A DNA stretch of 64,000 bases from SHVO01 sp041905525 (GTDB lineage Bacteria; Pseudomonadota; Alphaproteobacteria; Rhodospirillales; Rhodospirillaceae), in contig JAYRKY010000009.1 in assembly GCA_041905525.1 (NCBI GenBank), positions 1 to 64,000 of the forward strand, given 5' to 3'. Shown here in pieces: positions 16,414 through 25,948 of this stretch. Position 1 is the first letter of the stretch. Each line of letters starts with the position of its first letter. Under the pieces are notes generated by a model. It made no database searches and was not told the origin of the DNA. It was given only the letters and a program-made list of their open reading frames with translations. The position numbers were made by a program, and so were the translations under genes.

Positions 16414-18425
16414 GCCGGCGTGATGGCGCCGGGCGCGAAGGGCGGCTCGGACGGGCGCGCGTTGCGAACCACCGCCGTGGCGAAGGGTAGCAGCATTTCG
16501 AACCGCGAGCCGCGGCCGAGCGCACTCTCGACGCGGATCTCGCCGTTCTGCGCTTCCACAAGTTTCTTCACGATGGCGAGGCCGAGGCCGACGCCGCGCT
16601 CGCCTCCGGTCGGCTGCGGCGACGCGCGTTCGAAAGGCTCGAAGATATCTTCGAGTTCATCGGCGGGAATCCCCTGGCCCTGGTCGATGACGGCCAGCCG
16701 CGCGCGGCCGTCGATGGCCCGCACTTCGATGGTCACGCGAGCCTCGTGAGGGGAATACTTGATCGCGTTGCTGACGAGATTGTCGAGCACCTGGGCGGTG
16801 CGTTTGGCATCGGCCCACACCGGCGGAATGCGTGCGAGGTCGAGGCGCAGTTCGATATCCTTCGATTGAGCGCTCATGCGGAAAAGTTCGGCGCGGCCCT
16901 CCACCAGGCGCGAGAGATCGAAGGAGTCCGGGGTCAATTCGACCTTTCCTTCCCGAATGGCGGCCACGTCGAGCAGGTCTTCGGTCATGCTTAAGGTCAC
17001 GTCCGCGCCGTCGCGGATGGTGCGCAGAAGCGTCTCGCGCTTGCTCTGCTCCAGCGGCACATCGATCAGCAGCTGCGCCGCCGCCCGAATGCCGGACAAC
17101 GGGTTTCGCAGATCGTGCGCGACGACCCCCAGCATGCGGTTTTTAGCCTCGTGAGCGTCGCGCAAGGCGGCGTTGGCAATCGAGAGCTCGGCGGTTCGTT
17201 CGCGCACCTTTGTTTCCAGGCGTTCGCGGAAGCCGTCGGCAAGGCCAACCGTGATTCCCACCACCAGCACCGTCAACCCAAAGACCGAAAGCGAGATCGA
17301 AATCGGATGCTCGGTGATGACGTGGTAGCTCGCGATGTTGGTGAGCGCGAGGCAGACCAGGAATGGGACCGCGACGACAAGATACATGATCACGGCGCGG
17401 CGGCGGGTGCGCAGCGCTTCGATCATCATGCTCACGATCAGCGCCGTCGCCGTTCCCATGCTGGCGAGAAGCGTGATGGAGAACTGGTAAGGCAGAGCGA
17501 GCACGGTGCCGGTCATCCCGACAAAGATGCCGATGGCGGCGACGCAGGCGATGGCGTGCAGCCGCGGGCGCCGTTCGTTGGTGCCGAGGAAATAAGAGGT
17601 GAACACGATTCCCAAACTATGGACCAGCGCGGATCCCCCCAGGTAAATCAGCCGCGTGGTATCGCCGTCCTGCAGCCAGACGGGCCAGAACATGCGGTCG
17701 AAGTTGACGTGGGCGAGGCTCGTCACGAGCAGGCTGAGGACGACGGCGAAGCCGTAGCCATAAACCGGCTCGCGCAAATAGGCCCACAGCAGCAAACAGA
17801 AAAACGCCGCAAGGAGGATGGCGCCGAAGAGAGGGCCGAGGATCCGCTCGACCGCCATCTCGGCCTGTGTTTCTTCCTGCGCTGTGATCAGGAACTGACC
17901 CAAGGTTGAGATGTAGTGGGTGGTCATCCGGGCATAGAGCGTGAATCGCTCCACGCCGAGATCGCCGACAGCGACTGAAAACTTTCGGTAGGTGTTGCTG
18001 CCCGGGACGTCCAGCCCGCCGGTATAGGTGCGAAGGACGTTGCCGGCCTCATCGACAATGAAGAACGACACGGTGTCGGGATGCATGGCGCTGAACTGCG
18101 CACGCCGCTGACCCCGTTCAGGGTCGCGGGAAAGGTCGACCGTCACGCGCGTCCACGCCGCGCCCGAGGACACGCCGAACACCGGGCGATCTGTGCCGGC
18201 GGGTTTGAAGCCGGAACTGAGCGCCCCCATCACGTCGGTCAGCGTCGCGGCCCCGGTGGGATCCACAAGCACGTCGAGTTCTGAGGCGATGGAAACTGTT
18301 TCGGCCGTCAGGGGGGCGACGACACGCGGCTCCGCGGACGCCGGCGGTACGAAAAAGCACGCGCTCAGGACGGTTACGGCGAGGGCCAACAGGCCCCACG
18401 TTTTCAAAAACCCTGCGCGCAACAT
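16410..18425 (-). CDS. 7TM sensor histidine kinase (7TMR-DISM type)
   Basis: This 671-residue kinase has a signal-like N terminus, an extracytoplasmic beta-rich sensor region (about 32-190, 7TMR-DISM extracellular type), and about seven membrane helices (about 195-395). A short coiled linker (RERTAELSIANAALRDAHEAK) leads to the catalytic half. The phosphoacceptor is His437 in VVAHDLRNPLSG. The N box (LDNLVSNAIKYS) and G boxes (DQGQGIP, GVGLGLAIVKKL) are intact. No response regulator gene is adjacent; DUF488 is its only operon partner. Sensor domains of this kind often see carbohydrates or other small ligands, but the signal here is unknown. The family call is firm. Confidence 0.9.
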   Translation of the reverse strand: MLRAGFLKTWGLLALAVTVLSACFFVPPASAEPRVVAPLTAETVSIASELDVLVDPTGAATLTDVMGALSSGFKPAGTDRPVFGVSSGAAWTRVTVDLSRDPERGQRRAQFSAMHPDTVSFFIVDEAGNVLRTYTGGLDVPGSNTYRKFSVAVGDLGVERFTLYARMTTHYISTLGQFLITAQEETQAEMAVERILGPLFGAILLAAFFCLLLWAYLREPVYGYGFAVVLSLLVTSLAHVNFDRMFWPVWLQDGDTTRLIYLGGSALVHSLGIVFTSYFLGTNERRPRLHAIACVAAIGIFVGMTGTVLALPYQFSITLLASMGTATALIVSMMIEALRTRRRAVIMYLVVAVPFLVCLALTNIASYHVITEHPISISLSVFGLTVLVVGITVGLADGFRERLETKVRERTAELSIANAALRDAHEAKNRMLGVVAHDLRNPLSGIRAAAQLLIDVPLEQSKRETLLRTIRDGADVTLSMTEDLLDVAAIREGKVELTPDSFDLSRLVEGRAELFRMSAQSKDIELRLDLARIPPVWADAKRTAQVLDNLVSNAIKYSPHEARVTIEVRAIDGRARLAVIDQGQGIPADELEDIFEPFERASPQPTGGERGVGLGLAIVKKLVEAQNGEIRVESALGRGSRFEMLLPFATAVVRNARPSEPPFAPGAITPA

Positions 18426-18564
18426 GCCCCCGCGCCGTTTCGACGTACCCTCCAGGGCGCTCAGCGTCCTGGTCCTGGGCCCTCTATAACATGCCCTAGG
18501 GTAGAATTATTATGGCATTTCGTAACGGGGGAAGTATGGCGCGTACGCCTCATCTGCTTGTATT

Positions 18565-20202
18565 TTGACGGCTCCATCCCTCTTCTGCGCCGTGAATATC
18601 AAAACCTTGGCCGATTCCGTTTCCACACGACCGTGGTTGCCCGCCCTTGCTCTGGGCTTGGCGTGCCTTGGGTACTACGCCGTGTATTTCGACGCGGGAT
18701 TCAATTTTTCCGACGAGGGTAACTACGTTCAATTCGTCTATGAGCTGTGGCGTGGCACGAGCCTCAACGATCTCCCCGTCAGCTACGGCTTTCTTTGGTT
18801 CAAGCTCGGCGAGGGACTGTTCCATCTTTTCGGGCCCGACCTCTTGGCGGCCCGCGCGCTCTTCTTCGCCTTCGCGTTCGCGACCGCGCTTCTGGTCTAC
18901 GCCGCCCTCGTGATCGTCACCCGGCACCCGTGGTTTGCAGCCTTGATTGCCGCCGTGCCCGCTATCGCGCCGTCCTTTCTTCCCACGGCGTTCTACGGCT
19001 TCTGCATCCTCGTGAATGTCGTGCCGCAGCTGATGCTGGCGCGATCCCTGGATCGGCCGCGTCTCGCCGATGCGGCGATCGCCGGCGCCGCTCTAGCGCT
19101 GTCGTTCCAGATCCGGCCGGACTTCGGGTACATCTTCTGCGTGCCGCTGGCGATGTTGTTGATCGCGGCAGGCCTCCGCGCCGGACGCTTGGCCGGTCTT
19201 TTTGCCGCGGCGGCCGCCGGTTTCGCGGTCGCCCATCTGCCCGTTTTATACCTCGCCCTGAGCGATGGTTATCTCGGCGCATTGATCAGCCAATATCTCT
19301 CTTACCCCATCATGCTCGCGGACTATGCGGTCCGCGGCATCGCCGCCCTCGGCGGTGGCGCGACAGATACAACGGCGGCAGGCACGCTGCTCGCGCGCCC
19401 CCGTCTCTTCGGCGCGGCGTCCACGAACGAGTTCCAGCTGGCGCTTCTGATTTACCTGCCCATTCTCGTCATCGGCGCGTTCGCCATTTTCAACGCCGCT
19501 CGCCTGGGCCGCGCACCCCAACGCCTGACTCATGCGGCGACGGCGCTCGTGATCCTTGTCGCCGGCGCCGCCGCGCTGCCGCACTACTTCTTCTACCGGC
19601 CGGATCTCTCCCATATCGCCAATTTCATGCCCGGCTTCACGGTGCTCGCCGGCGCGTTCATCTGGCAAATCGGCCAAAGCGTCCCGCGGAAAGTGATGAT
19701 GCTTCTCCCCGCGCTCTCAGCGGTCACGCTTGCGCTTTACCTCGCCGAAGCGCTGACCCAGGAAGGCACGGGGTCCATTGCCGGAAGTTTCGCGCGCACG
19801 GAACGGTTCGACGCGGACAACGGCGTCCATGTCCGCGTGAACGCGGGTGAGAAATCACTGCTTGAGGACTTGCGAACCGTTATCGACGCAAACAGCCGGC
19901 CGGGTGACACCATTGTGTGCGTCCCCTACTGCCCCGGCATTGCTTTCATGACCGGCCGCCGGCTGCTCTTCCGCGAGCAATATGTCGATGACGCCTTGCC
20001 GCTGCGCGATCCGCAATGGCTCGGCCGGGCCATCGCCGCAACCGAGGAGAAGCGGCCTCCGGTGGTGATCGTGATGGACTGGGCGATCAACGGGACCGAT
20101 ATTTCGCGCTTCTCACGCTGGGCCGCGCCTTATATGGAAGCCCTGGAAAACCTGAAGCGCGAGAAACTTGAGCGCCCGGGCCTTTCAATCTACCTGCTTT
20201 AG
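18565..20202 (+). CDS. GT-C-like integral membrane glycosyltransferase
   Basis: The 545-residue protein has about ten to twelve hydrophobic helices. An acidic motif after the first helix (FSDEGNYVQF) sits where GT-C enzymes place a catalytic Asp/Glu in the first periplasmic loop. A soluble C-terminal region follows (about 400-545). GT-C enzymes transfer sugars from polyprenyl-phosphate donors at the periplasmic face. The TTG at 18565 is the furthest start; GTG at 18592 is equally possible and neither has a clear ribosome site. It opens the rhamnose gene run, 18 nt before rfbC, so it probably belongs to surface-glycan assembly. Donor and acceptor are unknown. Confidence 0.6.
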   Translation: MTAPSLFCAVNIKTLADSVSTRPWLPALALGLACLGYYAVYFDAGFNFSDEGNYVQFVYELWRGTSLNDLPVSYGFLWFKLGEGLFHLFGPDLLAARALFFAFAFATALLVYAALVIVTRHPWFAALIAAVPAIAPSFLPTAFYGFCILVNVVPQLMLARSLDRPRLADAAIAGAALALSFQIRPDFGYIFCVPLAMLLIAAGLRAGRLAGLFAAAAAGFAVAHLPVLYLALSDGYLGALISQYLSYPIMLADYAVRGIAALGGGATDTTAAGTLLARPRLFGAASTNEFQLALLIYLPILVIGAFAIFNAARLGRAPQRLTHAATALVILVAGAAALPHYFFYRPDLSHIANFMPGFTVLAGAFIWQIGQSVPRKVMMLLPALSAVTLALYLAEALTQEGTGSIAGSFARTERFDADNGVHVRVNAGEKSLLEDLRTVIDANSRPGDTIVCVPYCPGIAFMTGRRLLFREQYVDDALPLRDPQWLGRAIAATEEKRPPVVIVMDWAINGTDISRFSRWAAPYMEALENLKREKLERPGLSIYLL

Positions 20203-20220
20203 CGCCTGGAGAGAGTCCGC

Positions 20221-20778
20221 ATGTCCGTCACGGTCGAAAGTCTCGCGATCCCGGAAGTCAAAATCATCCGGCCCAAAAAGCATGGCGATGCGCGCGGCTT
20301 CTTCTCCGAGACCTATTCGCAAAAAGCGCTGGCGGACGCCGGCGTGGACCTCGCGTTCGTCCAGGACAACCATGCCTTTTCGGCCGCGCCCGGCACGGTG
20401 CGCGGGCTGCACTTCCAGACCGCCCCGTTCGCGCAGGATAAGCTGGTGCGGGTGGTGCGGGGATCCATTTTCGACGTCGCCATCGATCTGCGGCGCGGTT
20501 CGCCCACCTATGGAAAACATGTCTCCGCGGTGATTTCCGCCAAGGACTGGAACCAGATCCTGGTCCCGGTGGGTTTTGCCCACGGGCTGGTGACTCTCGA
20601 GCCGGACACCGAGGTCTTGTACAAGGTCACCAACTATTATGCGCCCCAGCACGACCTGGGCCTGTTGTGGAATGACCCGGCCCTTGGTATCGCATGGCCC
20701 GTCAGCGAGGCCGACGCGATCCTCTCCGCCAAGGATAAGGTCCAGCCGCGTCTCGCCGACCTGCCGGCCTATTTCTAG
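20221..20778 (+). CDS. rfbC: dTDP-4-dehydrorhamnose 3,5-epimerase
   Basis: The 185-residue cupin enzyme shows HGDARGFFSETY, FVQDNHAFS, the catalytic His in VRGLHFQ and the later GFAHG with YKVTNYYAP. It epimerises dTDP-4-keto-6-deoxyglucose at C3 and C5, the third step of dTDP-L-rhamnose synthesis. GGAGAG precedes the ATG. It is first in an rfbCBDA run with 21-nt and shorter gaps. Confidence 0.96.
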   Translation: MSVTVESLAIPEVKIIRPKKHGDARGFFSETYSQKALADAGVDLAFVQDNHAFSAAPGTVRGLHFQTAPFAQDKLVRVVRGSIFDVAIDLRRGSPTYGKHVSAVISAKDWNQILVPVGFAHGLVTLEPDTEVLYKVTNYYAPQHDLGLLWNDPALGIAWPVSEADAILSAKDKVQPRLADLPAYF

Positions 20779-20799
20779 AACGACGACAGGACAGATCCC

Positions 20800-21861
20800 A
20801 TGAAGGTACTCGTTACGGGTGGCGCCGGATTCATCGGCTCGGCGGTCGTCCGTCTTCTGGTTGGTGAGGAGAAGGTCGACGTCGTCAACGTGGATGCGTT
20901 GACCTATGCGGGCAATCTCGACTCCGTGGCGCCGGTGGCCGACCGCCCCGGCTATAAGTTTGTGCACGCCAACGTCTGCGATGCCGCGGCGATCGCACAG
21001 GTGTTTGCGGCCGAGCAGCCCGACGCAGTGATGCATCTCGCTGCCGAAAGCCACGTCGACCGCTCCATCGACGGGCCGGCGGCGTTCATCACCACCAATG
21101 TGGTCGGCACCTACACCATGCTGGAAGCCGCGCGCGCCTACTGGCAGGCGCTACCCGGCGCGCGCAAAGACAGCTTCCGGTTCCATCATATTTCCACGGA
21201 TGAAGTTTATGGGTCGCTAGGCGAGGAGGGCCTCTTCACCGAGACGACCCCCTATGCGCCGAACTCGCCCTACTCCGCCTCGAAGGCCGGATCCGATCAT
21301 CTCGTGCGGGCGTGGCATCACACCTATGGTATGCCCGTCGTCACCACTAACTGTTCGAACAACTACGGCCCGTACCACTTTCCGGAAAAGCTGATCCCGC
21401 TCACCATCCTCAATTGCCTGGAAGGCAAGCCGCTCCCTGTTTACGGAACCGGCGCGAATGTGCGGGATTGGCTTTACGTGGAGGATCATGCACGGGCGTT
21501 GTGGACCGTGGTGAAAACCGGGCGCGTCGGCGAAGTTTATAATGTCGGCGGTGAAGCCGAGCGCAAGAATATCGATGTCGTGCGCGCCATCTGCGACCTG
21601 GTCGATGAGCTCGCGCCCGGCGCCAAGGCCTGCCGCGAACTCGTCACCTTCGTCGCCGACCGCCCCGGCCACGACGCGCGCTACGCCATGGACATCACCA
21701 AGATCGGCCGCGAGTTGGGGTGGCGTCCACGCGAAAGCTTCGAAACCGGACTTCGCAAGACGGTGATCTGGTATCTGGCCAACCGCCCGTGGTGGACCAA
21801 GATTCGCAGCGGGACCTATGCGGGCCAGCGTCTGGGTCTCGCCGCGAGAAAATCCACGTGA
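20800..21861 (+). CDS. rfbB: dTDP-glucose 4,6-dehydratase
   Basis: The 353-residue extended SDR enzyme has the NAD-binding GGAGFIGSAV, HLAAESHVDRSI, the catalytic triad region STDEVYGSL and YSASKAGSDH, and NNYGPYHFPEKLIPL. It makes dTDP-4-keto-6-deoxy-D-glucose, the second step toward dTDP-L-rhamnose. Its stop overlaps the rfbD GTG start (GTGA). Confidence 0.97.
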   Translation: MKVLVTGGAGFIGSAVVRLLVGEEKVDVVNVDALTYAGNLDSVAPVADRPGYKFVHANVCDAAAIAQVFAAEQPDAVMHLAAESHVDRSIDGPAAFITTNVVGTYTMLEAARAYWQALPGARKDSFRFHHISTDEVYGSLGEEGLFTETTPYAPNSPYSASKAGSDHLVRAWHHTYGMPVVTTNCSNNYGPYHFPEKLIPLTILNCLEGKPLPVYGTGANVRDWLYVEDHARALWTVVKTGRVGEVYNVGGEAERKNIDVVRAICDLVDELAPGAKACRELVTFVADRPGHDARYAMDITKIGRELGWRPRESFETGLRKTVIWYLANRPWWTKIRSGTYAGQRLGLAARKST

Positions 21862-22751
21862 GCTGCGGAATACTCGTCACCGGAATCGGCGGACAAGTCG
21901 GGTGGGAAATCGCCCGCCGTGCCGCGCGCGCAGGTCTGGCGCTGAAGGGACTTACCAGCGCCGAGCTCGATATTTCGGATAGCAAAGCGGTTCACGCCGC
22001 GGTCGCGCAGACGACACCCAAGGTAATTATCAATTGCGCCGCCTATACGGCGGTCGATAAGGCCGAAACCGAGAAGCAGCGCGCGTTCGCGGTCAATCGC
22101 GATGGCCCCGGCCATCTCGCGGCGGCGTGCGCGGCGCGCGGCATTCCACTGGTCCATGTCTCAACCGACTATGTGTTCGACGGCGCCAACCGCGACCCAT
22201 ACAAAGAAGACGATCCAACAGCGCCGCTCGGCGTTTATGGGCAAAGCAAGCTCGCCGGCGAAGCGGCCGTGCGTGCCTTTCTCGACCGGCATATTATTGT
22301 CCGCACCGCCTGGGTGTACGGCGTCCATGGGCATAATTTTGTGAAGACGATGCTGCGGCTGGGCGCCGAACGCGATGTGTTGCGCGTCGTCGCCGATCAG
22401 CGCGGCTCACCGACATTCGCCGGCGACCTCGCCGATGCGCTCATCAAGCTTGCACGGCGCGTGAAGAGCGAGGCCCTTCCCGAGCACGCCTACGGCACTT
22501 ATCACTATAGCGGCGGTGGCGCGGTCAGCTGGCACGGCTTTGCGCAGCGGATCTTCGAGCTTGCCGCCCCCAAGCTGGGCCGCCGGCCCAAGGTCGAGGC
22601 GATTTCCACAGCCGAGTACCCCACGCCCGCGCGGCGCCCGGCCAATTCCGTGCTCGACTGTAGCAAAATCGGCCGCATTCACGGCATTATGCAGCGCCCC
22701 TGGGAGGCGGCCCTGCAGGAGATGCTCGCAGAAACGCTGGCGGCCTCCTGA
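21858..22751 (+). CDS. rfbD: dTDP-4-dehydrorhamnose reductase
   Basis: The product is an extended SDR with GILVTGIGGQVGWEI, CAAYTAVDKAE, VSTDYVFDG and the YGQSKLAGE active-site motif. It reduces dTDP-4-keto-L-rhamnose to dTDP-L-rhamnose. The GTG at 21858 overlaps the rfbB stop by 4 nt and gives the standard N terminus. A longer open frame upstream reads through rfbB and is rejected. Confidence 0.95.
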   Translation: MSCGILVTGIGGQVGWEIARRAARAGLALKGLTSAELDISDSKAVHAAVAQTTPKVIINCAAYTAVDKAETEKQRAFAVNRDGPGHLAAACAARGIPLVHVSTDYVFDGANRDPYKEDDPTAPLGVYGQSKLAGEAAVRAFLDRHIIVRTAWVYGVHGHNFVKTMLRLGAERDVLRVVADQRGSPTFAGDLADALIKLARRVKSEALPEHAYGTYHYSGGGAVSWHGFAQRIFELAAPKLGRRPKVEAISTAEYPTPARRPANSVLDCSKIGRIHGIMQRPWEAALQEMLAETLAAS

Positions 22752-22773
22752 ACACCGACACTAGGAAAAAACG

Positions 22774-23649
22774 ATGAAGGGAATCATCCTCGCCGGAGGC
22801 TCCGGAACGCGCCTGCATCCGATCACCTACGCGGTGTCCAAGCAGCTGCTTCCGGTCTACGACAAGCCGATGATCTACTATCCGCTCAGCACCTTGATGC
22901 TGGCGGGCATTCGCGACGTTCTGATCATAACGACGCCGCATGACGCCGCCGGGTTCCAGCATCTCCTGGGTGACGGCGCGCGCTGGGGGATGAACCTCAG
23001 CTATGCGCAGCAGCCAAGCCCCGACGGCCTCGCGCAAGCCTTCATCATCGGCAAGTCGTTCGTCGGAAGCTCAAGCTGCGCCCTGGTCCTCGGGGACAAT
23101 ATTTTTTACGGCCATGGCCTGACCGAAAAACTGAAGTCCGCCGCGGGGCGTAGCGGCGGCGCAACGGTGTTCGGGTATCAAGTCCGGGACCCCGAGCGCT
23201 ACGGCATCGTCGCCTTCGACGCGGCGGGCCGCGCGAACTCGATCGAAGAGAAGCCGAAGGTCCCGAAATCGACCTGGGCGGTCACGGGTCTCTATTTCTA
23301 CGACAACGAAGTCGTCGACATCGCCGCGCATCTCAAGCCGAGCCCCCGTGGCGAGCTTGAGATCACCGATGTGAATCGCGTCTACCTCGAGCGCGGCGGC
23401 CTCAATGTCGAGCGCCTGGGCCGGGGCTTCGCCTGGTTCGATACGGGGACCTATGACAGCCTGGTGGAGGCTTCCAGCTTCGTGCAGACCATCGAGAAGC
23501 GGCAGGGCCAGCGCATCTGCGTTCCGGAAGAAATCGCCTTCGCAAATGGCTGGATCGACAAGGCTCAAATACTCGCGCTCGCGGACAAGCTTAAGAAGAG
23601 CGGCTACGGAGAATATTTGATTCAGCTCGCCGAGACGCCCAATCCCTGA
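22774..23649 (+). CDS. rfbA: Glucose-1-phosphate thymidylyltransferase
   Basis: The 291-residue enzyme has the nucleotidyltransferase signature LAGGSGTRLHPITYAVSKQL, LGDNIFYGHG and EEKPKVPKS, all as in RfbA/RmlA. It activates glucose-1-phosphate to dTDP-glucose, the first step of dTDP-L-rhamnose formation. AGGAAAAAAC precedes the ATG. It completes the four-gene rhamnose set and is followed after one base by a glycosyltransferase. Confidence 0.97.
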   Translation: MKGIILAGGSGTRLHPITYAVSKQLLPVYDKPMIYYPLSTLMLAGIRDVLIITTPHDAAGFQHLLGDGARWGMNLSYAQQPSPDGLAQAFIIGKSFVGSSSCALVLGDNIFYGHGLTEKLKSAAGRSGGATVFGYQVRDPERYGIVAFDAAGRANSIEEKPKVPKSTWAVTGLYFYDNEVVDIAAHLKPSPRGELEITDVNRVYLERGGLNVERLGRGFAWFDTGTYDSLVEASSFVQTIEKRQGQRICVPEEIAFANGWIDKAQILALADKLKKSGYGEYLIQLAETPNP

Positions 23650-23650
23650 G

Positions 23651-24610
23651 ATGCAGGCGCGCGTAACCATCGCGATCGTGAGCTACAACTCCGGCGCGAC
23701 GCTGGCGCAATGCTTTGCGGCGCTTTCGGCGCAGACCGAGAAAAACTTCCACGTCATCCTGATCGATAATGCCTCGCGCGAGCGGCCCGCCGAGCTCATC
23801 CGAAACCTGCCGCTCTCCCTCGACTATCGCGAGATGAAGAACAATCTCGGTTTTGCCGGGGGCATGAACGTGGCGTTGGCGGCGTGCACAACGCCGCTTC
23901 TCGTGGCGCTCAATCCCGACGCTTTCCCGGATCCCGATTGGCTTGAGACTCTTCTGCGGGCTGAAAGCAGATACCGCGAGGTCGCAGCCTTTGGATCGCT
24001 GCAACTCAGCGCTCCGGATCCCAACATCATCGACGGGTTTGGCGACCACTACCTCATAACGGGACAAGCGTGGCGCGGCGTCACGCGGCCCGAGGTCAAC
24101 GGCGACCTCGCCTTCAGCTTCGGCGTCTGCGCGGCCGCCGCCCTCTACCGGGTGGATCTGCTGCGGCGTGTCGGCGGCTTCGACGAGCGGTTCTTCTGCT
24201 TCTATGAAGATGTCGACGTCGCTTTCCGGCTGCGTCTGGCGGGCGCCGAATGCGCCGTCGTTCCCAAGGCCGTCGTACGCCATGTCGGCGGGGCCAGCTT
24301 CGAGGGACTCTCGGATTTCGCCGAATACCTGATCGCGCGAAACCAATGGTGGGTGATGGTGAAGAATATGCCCTTCATTCTTCTATGCTTCGCGCTGCCG
24401 GGATTCATCCTCCTCCAGCTGCTGGGGCTCGCGAAACATCCGGGCTCGGCGCGGATGAAGGGCCTCTGGGAGGGGTTGTCGAGAACGGGAGAATTCCTTG
24501 GGGCCCGGCGCGATATACGTAGCGCACGCGCGCCCGACGCCAACGCTGGGCAATGGATCAGCTGGAATCCCGTCGCCTTCTTGAGACGCCGGTCGCTGGT
24601 CCGGGGCTGA
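23651..24610 (+). CDS. GT2-family glycosyltransferase (rhamnosyltransferase-like)
   Basis: This 319-residue GT-A enzyme has VTIAIVSYNSGATL, a nucleotide-sugar site around DNASRER, NLGFAGGMNVAL with NPDAFPDPDW, and GGFDERFFCFYEDVDVAFRL near the acceptor side. This pattern is common in rhamnosyl- and other dTDP-sugar transferases. It directly follows rfbA with a one-base gap, so dTDP-L-rhamnose is a likely donor (inference). Its stop abuts the stop of the convergent wzt gene with no spacer. Confidence 0.85.
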   Translation: MQARVTIAIVSYNSGATLAQCFAALSAQTEKNFHVILIDNASRERPAELIRNLPLSLDYREMKNNLGFAGGMNVALAACTTPLLVALNPDAFPDPDWLETLLRAESRYREVAAFGSLQLSAPDPNIIDGFGDHYLITGQAWRGVTRPEVNGDLAFSFGVCAAAALYRVDLLRRVGGFDERFFCFYEDVDVAFRLRLAGAECAVVPKAVVRHVGGASFEGLSDFAEYLIARNQWWVMVKNMPFILLCFALPGFILLQLLGLAKHPGSARMKGLWEGLSRTGEFLGARRDIRSARAPDANAGQWISWNPVAFLRRRSLVRG

Positions 24611-25948
24611 CTATTCCGGCGGATTTCGGTCGACCAGCACCCGTCGGAGCTGAACGCCGACCATGGCCAGGCGGGCCGAACTGGACAGCACTTCAAAGAT
24701 GACCGCGTCGTGAATCCAATGGCGCTGGATATGATGTTCCATCGAGCCGTCCGCGAAGCCCACGGTGAGAGTGTAGGTTCCGCGCGCCAATGCGGGCCAC
24801 CGGAACCGGAAGCGGAACGCGAGGCGCTCGCCGGCGGGAATCGCCGGCTGCGGCACCGTATCCCAATAGCTGTTGTCGCCGAGCAGGAACTGGCCCAAGC
24901 GGTCCTTCACGTAGAAGCCCATGATGGGACGCTCGACGGTGACCTCGGCTTTGACGAGGACTTTGAGGTCGACTTCATGGCCTTCGACGACTTGCGTGAG
25001 GCGGCGCCCGTCCGCGGGGCTGAAGAGGCCCGCGTCGATGATCGCCGCGCCGCCGCTGCCGAACGCGCTTCCCTCGGCATTGAATGCCGAAACGCTTGTC
25101 GCGCCGGGCCGTGAGGCGCGCGGCGGCGCCTCTTCGTCCATCAACACGATTTCTCCGCTGACGGGTTGGGCGGGCAAATTCTGCGCCGGCGCCGCAGAGG
25201 TTTCCGCGACCGCGCCTTCGAACAGGGAACCGACATATTGTTCACAGATCTTGATCGCCGGGCCCTCCGCGCGCACGCGGCCATGATCCAGCCAGATCGC
25301 TTTGTCGCACAGGCCGGTGACCGATCCGAGATCGTGGCTGACGAAAAGGATGGAGCCGCGCTGCTTGAAGTCCTTAAGGAAGCGCAGGCATTTTTGCGTG
25401 AAGCGCACGTCGCCGACGGAAAGCGCCTCGTCGATGATCAGAAGATCGGCGTCGACATGCGCCGCCACGGAGAAGGCGAGGCGCATGAACATCCCGCTGG
25501 AGTAGGTCCTCACCGGACGGTCGATGAAGGGGCCGAGCTCGGAGAAGGCGATGATCTCCTCGGTGCGCTCCTTCAGTTCGCGGCTCGACAGGCCCAGGAT
25601 CGTCCCGTTGAGCATGATGTTCTCACGGCCTGTGAAATCCGGCTCGAACCCGGCGCCAAGTTCGAGCAAGGCCGCGACCCGTCCGCTGACTTTTACCTCG
25701 CCGCCGCTAGGCGTAATCGTGCCCGTGACGACCTGGAGAAGGGTCGATTTGCCGGCGCCGTTTTGGCCGATGATGCCGACGGTTTCGCCGCGGCCCACGG
25801 TAAAGCTGACACCCTTCAAGGCGTCGAACGCGGGATACTTGCGCCACGGCATGAAAAGGTGCGCCAAACGATCGGACGGCCTTGGATAGAGCGTGTAGCT
25901 CTTCGCCAGATCCTTCGCGACGACGACGGGCGTTGTGTCAGAGGACAT
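24611..25948 (-). CDS. wzt: Polysaccharide ABC exporter ATPase, Wzt type with C-terminal domain
   Basis: The 445-residue ATPase has Walker A GQNGAGKST (61-69), signature YSSGMFMRLAFS and Walker B LLIIDEALSVGD, all typical of the O-antigen/teichoic-acid exporter group. A C-terminal extension of about 160 residues resembles the Wzt carbohydrate-binding beta-sandwich, which reads the terminal modification of finished chains. The ATG at 25948 begins MSSDTTPVVVAKDL and lies inside the 3' end of the permease gene (11-nt overlap). A longer frame to 25990 is less likely. With the permease it exports a completed glycan from cytoplasm to periplasm. Confidence 0.9.
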   Translation of the reverse strand: MSSDTTPVVVAKDLAKSYTLYPRPSDRLAHLFMPWRKYPAFDALKGVSFTVGRGETVGIIGQNGAGKSTLLQVVTGTITPSGGEVKVSGRVAALLELGAGFEPDFTGRENIMLNGTILGLSSRELKERTEEIIAFSELGPFIDRPVRTYSSGMFMRLAFSVAAHVDADLLIIDEALSVGDVRFTQKCLRFLKDFKQRGSILFVSHDLGSVTGLCDKAIWLDHGRVRAEGPAIKICEQYVGSLFEGAVAETSAAPAQNLPAQPVSGEIVLMDEEAPPRASRPGATSVSAFNAEGSAFGSGGAAIIDAGLFSPADGRRLTQVVEGHEVDLKVLVKAEVTVERPIMGFYVKDRLGQFLLGDNSYWDTVPQPAIPAGERLAFRFRFRWPALARGTYTLTVGFADGSMEHHIQRHWIHDAVIFEVLSSSARLAMVGVQLRRVLVDRNPPE